This document shows, piece after piece, positions 4,741-7,692 of a stretch of DNA of 7,692 nt. This stretch comes from an uncultured Paraburkholderia sp. (GTDB taxonomy: Bacteria; Pseudomonadota; Gammaproteobacteria; Burkholderiales; Burkholderiaceae): positions 1 through 7,692 of the forward strand of contig CALFSF010000086.1 of NCBI GenBank assembly GCA_937917025.1. Direction: 5' to 3'. Position numbers and translations under genes: made by a program. Each line of letters starts with the position of its first letter. The stretch's first letter is position 1. The notes beneath the pieces were generated by a model. The model was not told where the DNA came from, ran no database searches, and saw nothing but the letters and a program-made list of their open reading frames with translations.

Positions 4741-6732
4741 ATGGCCGATCTCGCACCGAATTCGCCCGACCTGCGGCTCGCACGCCGGCCAGAGACCGGC
4801 CGCATGCCGCAGGGCTCGGAGCGCGAACAGCGTCTGCGCGAACTATGGGAAAGCCTGCCCGGCTGGCGCGGCTGGCTCGCGACCGTGGATCACAAGCGGA
4901 TCGGCCTGCGCTACATCGTGACCGCGTTTGTCTTCCTGATCGTCGGCGGTGTCGAGGCGCTCATCATGCGCATCCAGCTTGCGCAGCCCAACTCGCATCT
5001 GCTGTCGCCGGAGCAATACAACCAGCTCTTCACGATGCACGGCATCACGATGATTTTCCTGTACGCGCTGCCTGTTCTGTCGGGCTTCTCCAACTATCTG
5101 TGGCCGCTCGTGCTCGGTGCGCGCGACATGGCGTTTCCGCGTCTCAATGCACTCTCTTACTGGGTGTTCCTGTTCGCGGGGCTCTTCCTCTACGCGAGTT
5201 TTCCGCTCGGTCAGGCGCCCGACGCCGGCTGGTTCAACTACGTGCCGCTCGCGAGCCTCGAATACGACACCGGCCCCAACATCGACGTCTACGCGCTCGG
5301 CATGGTGCTGCTCGGCATTTCGACGACCGTCGGGTCGGTCAACTTCGTGATCACGCTGTTGCGCATGCGCGCGCCCGGCATGTCGATCGACCGCCTGCCG
5401 ATTCTGGTGTGGGGCACGCTGACCGCCTCGGCGGCCAATCTGCTCGCGATTCCATCGGTCAGCCTCGCCTTTCTCATGTTGTGGCTCGACCGGCAGTTCG
5501 GCACGCATTTCTTCGACGTCGGCAACGCCGGCCGGCCGATGTTATGGCAGCACCTGTTCTGGATGTTCGGACACCCGTGGGTGTATGTCGTCGTGCTGCC
5601 GGCGATGGGGATCGTATCCGATGCGTTGCCGACTTTCTGCCGACGGCCGCTGGTGGGTTACACACCGGTCGCGATTTCCACTGTCGCGACGATGATGATC
5701 GGTTTCGTCGTCTGGATTCATCACATGTTCGCGACCGGCATCTCGCCGCTCGCGCTGTCGTTTTTCGGCGTCGCCAGTACGCTGATCTCGGTGCCGAGCG
5801 CGGTTGCCGTCTTCGCGTGGATCGCGACGATCTGGCTCGGACGTCCGGTGTATCGCGTGCCGTTCCTGTTTTTCGCGGGGTTCGTGCTGCTATTCGTCAT
5901 CGGCGGCGTGTCCGGGGTGATGACGGCCGCCGTGCCCTTCGACTGGCAGCTCACCGATACCTATTTTGTCGTCGCGCATCTGCACTACGTGCTGCTCGGC
6001 ATCAACGTGTTTCCGGTGATCGGCGGCATCTACTACTGGTTTCCCAAGTTCACGGGCAAGATGACGAGCGAGCCCCTCGGCAAGCTGTCGTTCTGGATCA
6101 GCTTTATCGGCTTTAACCTCGGCTTCTTCCCGATGCATATTTCCGGCCTGCTCGGCATGCCGCGGCGAATCTATACCTATCCGGCGGACATGGGATGGAA
6201 CACCACCAACATGATCACGACGATCGGCTCGTTCGTGCTTGCCGTCGGGATTCTCATCTTTCTCATCGACATCGCGATCAGCCTGCGGCGCGGCAAGCCG
6301 GCCGGCGACAACCCGTGGGACGCCGCGTCGCTCGAATGGTCGGTGTCGTCGCCGCCGCCGTCGTACAACTTCGCCGTCGTGCCGGTCGTCGCGAGCCGCA
6401 ATCCGCTGTGGGAAGCGCGCATCGAAGAGGGCGCCCATTCGACACTCGACGAAGGCTTTCTGCTTGACCACGGGCGCGAGGCGCTGGGCACGACGTCGCT
6501 CGACGCGAGACCTGACATCATCCTGAGGATGCCTTCGGATTCCTATGCGCCGCTTCTGCTTGGCATATCCAGCGCGCTGCTGTTCGTCGCGATGCTGCTG
6601 CACGCATGGATCGCCACCGGCGTCATGGTGGTGGCGTGCGGCGTATCGATTGTCGTGTGGCTGTGGCCGGAGCGGTTGCTGATCCAGCGCGAACCGGATG
6701 CGGTGGAAGACGCGGGAGCCAGCCATGAGTGA
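4741..6732 (+). CDS. ctaD: Cytochrome c oxidase subunit I, divergent A-type with C-terminal two-helix extension
   Basis: This 663-residue subunit holds the O2-reducing centre. Ligands present: His100 (MHGITMIF) and His415 for the low-spin heme, His413 for the high-spin heme, His278, His327 and His328 for CuB, and Tyr282 for the His-Tyr cross-link; Arg475-Arg476 match the propionate-binding pair. The D-channel entrance Asp129 and Asn136 are kept, but the channel-ending Glu of HPEVY is Trp280, and there is no YS motif of A2 oxidases (FGHPWVY). The K-channel Lys of PTGVKVF is Ala356 (PSAVAVF). The Mg-site HD pair is Thr405-Asp406. Residues about 597-645 form an extra segment with two helices (MPSDSYAPLLL onward) resembling the first two helices of seven-helix subunit III, as in Bacillus caa3 oxidases. 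The start follows AAGGAAG (4731-4737), 26 bases after coxB. The stop overlaps the subunit III gene by 8 bases. The role as oxidase is near certain; pumping efficiency is not. Confidence 0.96.
   Translation: MADLAPNSPDLRLARRPETGRMPQGSEREQRLRELWESLPGWRGWLATVDHKRIGLRYIVTAFVFLIVGGVEALIMRIQLAQPNSHLLSPEQYNQLFTMHGITMIFLYALPVLSGFSNYLWPLVLGARDMAFPRLNALSYWVFLFAGLFLYASFPLGQAPDAGWFNYVPLASLEYDTGPNIDVYALGMVLLGISTTVGSVNFVITLLRMRAPGMSIDRLPILVWGTLTASAANLLAIPSVSLAFLMLWLDRQFGTHFFDVGNAGRPMLWQHLFWMFGHPWVYVVVLPAMGIVSDALPTFCRRPLVGYTPVAISTVATMMIGFVVWIHHMFATGISPLALSFFGVASTLISVPSAVAVFAWIATIWLGRPVYRVPFLFFAGFVLLFVIGGVSGVMTAAVPFDWQLTDTYFVVAHLHYVLLGINVFPVIGGIYYWFPKFTGKMTSEPLGKLSFWISFIGFNLGFFPMHISGLLGMPRRIYTYPADMGWNTTNMITTIGSFVLAVGILIFLIDIAISLRRGKPAGDNPWDAASLEWSVSSPPPSYNFAVVPVVASRNPLWEARIEEGAHSTLDEGFLLDHGREALGTTSLDARPDIILRMPSDSYAPLLLGISSALLFVAMLLHAWIATGVMVVACGVSIVVWLWPERLLIQREPDAVEDAGASHE
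6714..6718 (+). promoter_or_regulatory. Ribosome binding site deciding the subunit III start
   Basis: GGGAG lies six bases before the ATG at 6725, inside the end of ctaD. It favours 6725 over an in-frame ATG at 6698. Confidence 0.65.
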
Positions 6733-7327
6733 TCTGACCGGTCGCCGCGGCGAGCTTTTGCCAGTGGGCAGCGCGGGCCAGCTGTCGAGCGGCTGGTGGG
6801 GGATGATGGCGACGATCGTCACCGAAGCGTCGCTGTTCGGCTACCTGATTTTTTCGTACCTTTATCTCGCGTCGCAGACCGGGCAGCACTGGCCGCCTGA
6901 AGGCCTGCCGAAGATCGGTATCGGTGGGCTCAATACCTGCGTCCTGCTGTCGAGCAGTGTGTTCGTGTGGCTGTGCGAGCGCCTCGTGCGGCGGCGCAGG
7001 ATCAGATGGGCCGTCGCGTCGATGGCTTTCGCGATCGTGCTGGGGATCGTCTTCGCCGGCATTCAATTGAAGGAATGGCACGATCACCCTTACGGCATCG
7101 CATCGAATCTGTACGGGTCGCTGTATTTCACGATCACCGCCTTTCACATGATCCATGTGGCGGTCGGACTCGTCGTGCTGGCGTTCCTGCTCGCCTGGAC
7201 GGCGTTGGGCTATTTCGACGAACGGCGTTGCGCCGCGCTGAAAATTGGCAGCCTGTACTGGCATTTCGTCGACGTCGTGTGGCTCTTCATCTTCACGACG
7301 CTGTACGTCACGCCGTTTCTTTTCTAG
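6725..7327 (+). CDS. Cytochrome c oxidase subunit III, five-helix form
   Basis: This 200-residue membrane protein is the third core subunit; it stabilises subunit I and the proton uptake side in related oxidases. It has five probable helices: about 24-48, 66-84, 94-112, 132-158 and 176-198. Conserved family positions seen are Glu34 in TEASLFGY, FHMIHVAVGL with His144, and YWHFVDVVW at 178-186 near the C-terminus. It lacks the first two helices of seven-helix subunit III, which appear instead at the end of subunit I. The ATG at 6725 is preferred because GGGAG (6714-6718) lies six bases upstream and residues MSDLTGRRG look like a normal start; a frame from 6698 would add nine residues inside the subunit I gene without a ribosome site. 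The 8-base overlap with ctaD suggests translational coupling. Confidence 0.94.
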   Translation: MSDLTGRRGELLPVGSAGQLSSGWWGMMATIVTEASLFGYLIFSYLYLASQTGQHWPPEGLPKIGIGGLNTCVLLSSSVFVWLCERLVRRRRIRWAVASMAFAIVLGIVFAGIQLKEWHDHPYGIASNLYGSLYFTITAFHMIHVAVGLVVLAFLLAWTALGYFDERRCAALKIGSLYWHFVDVVWLFIFTTLYVTPFLF

Positions 7328-7330
7328 GAG
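7326..7330 (+). promoter_or_regulatory. Ribosome binding site of the last membrane-protein gene
   Basis: AGGAG overlaps the TAG stop of the subunit III gene and lies seven bases before the ATG at 7338. It supports a real gene at the window end although no stop codon is reached. Confidence 0.7.
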
Positions 7331-7337
7331 ACCGACG

Positions 7338-7692
7338 ATGCTAGCCATGGCGAACCATCAGCAGCGCCCCGGCCGCGCGAAGCCATCGGCGGCCGGCCCG
7401 ACCGTGGACGGCAGGCAGCGGGGCGGCGCACCGCGTCACGGCCGCGCCGGCTGGCTGACGATGCTGTTCGGACTCTTCGGCGCGGCCACGGTGTGGGTGT
7501 TGCAGACCGAAATCGGCGAGACGCTCGCGGCTCAGGGATGTTATCCGCACCGCGCGCCACTGGCGGCGCCGCAATGGTCGTGGCTGATGCCGGCGTTAAG
7601 CGCGGTGAGTGTCGGCGCGCTGTTGATCGGCCTGGGCGGGGCGGTCATTGCATGGCGCAACTGGCGCATCGCGTGCGGGCCGCATGCGGGCT
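7338..7692 (+). CDS. Small membrane protein downstream of the oxidase genes (3' end outside window)
   Basis: This frame is open from the ATG at 7338 to the window end, giving 118 residues of a longer protein. AGGAG (7326-7330) lies seven bases upstream, beginning within the stop codon of the subunit III gene. The first 38 residues are polar and rich in Arg, Gly and Pro and probably cytoplasmic. Two membrane helices follow, about 39-56 and 82-105, joined by a loop with CYPHRAPL (Cys68). I do not recognise a named family; it may be an accessory or fourth subunit of the oxidase, judged only by position and membrane character. It does not look like a second subunit III, which the Bradyrhizobium coxMNOP cluster has at this place. 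A later Met at residue 4 is an equally possible start. Confidence 0.75.
   Translation, partial: MLAMANHQQRPGRAKPSAAGPTVDGRQRGGAPRHGRAGWLTMLFGLFGAATVWVLQTEIGETLAAQGCYPHRAPLAAPQWSWLMPALSAVSVGALLIGLGGAVIAWRNWRIACGPHAG

Noticed and set aside
3620..4783. A 387-codon minus-strand open frame opposite coxB
   Set aside because: Its composition is skewed to Arg, His and Asp, it has no domain, and the + strand codes for an unmistakable CuA and heme c protein.
4656..6116. A 486-codon + strand frame overlapping ctaD in another register
   Set aside because: The ctaD frame has all heme and copper ligands; this one is Arg/Ala-rich and only reflects GC-driven lack of stops.
5890..6822. A 310-codon minus-strand open frame opposite the end of ctaD
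   Set aside because: It is a shadow of the ctaD coding frame with no motif and low-complexity charged sequence.

Overview
The window is a stretch of high-GC DNA coded entirely on the + strand. Codon use, protein sequences and gene order suggest a beta-proteobacterium of the Burkholderia/Paraburkholderia type; this is inferred from overall appearance, as the window contains no taxonomic marker. It holds eight tightly packed genes, the first and last cut by the window edges. There is no gap above 26 bases, and no RNA gene, mobile element, CRISPR array or convincing promoter or terminator. All eight genes look like part of one operon that begins upstream and continues downstream.

Region 1 (1-2050): the C-terminal half of an enolase-superfamily enzyme of the mandelate racemase subgroup (1-419), a polytopic membrane protein of no family I recognise, built from two homologous halves (430-1392), and a small protein resembling gluconate 2-dehydrogenase subunit 3 (1385-2050). 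Region 2 (2040-3698): an FAD-dependent GMC-family dehydrogenase with a three-cysteine motif of the kind that holds an iron-sulfur cluster in bacterial FAD-glucose dehydrogenases. Region 3 (3683-7327): a heme-copper oxidase, namely subunit II with the CuA site and a fused c-type cytochrome domain, a long subunit I, and a five-helix subunit III. Region 4 (7338-7692): the start of a small membrane protein of unknown function.

Together the genes look like a substrate-to-oxygen respiratory module: a dehydrogenase pair that strips electrons from an alcohol or sugar-like substrate, a membrane protein that may anchor it or carry electrons, and a terminal oxidase with its own cytochrome c domain. The enolase-superfamily enzyme may make or use a related hydroxy acid. 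No multiheme cytochrome subunit for the dehydrogenase is present, and neither dehydrogenase protein has an export signal, so the electron route is open.

The most notable points are three. Subunit I keeps every heme and CuB ligand but lacks the Glu that ends the D proton channel (Trp instead), the Lys of the K channel (Ala instead) and the His of the Mg/Mn site (Thr instead, matched by a Glu-to-Gln change in subunit II). The membrane protein is an internal duplication in which three histidines per half are kept at identical spacing. The dehydrogenase has the Fe-S motif but no visible cytochrome partner. The oxidase layout recalls the alternative oxidase cluster coxMNOP of Bradyrhizobium, so the oxidase itself may belong to a known but little-studied branch.
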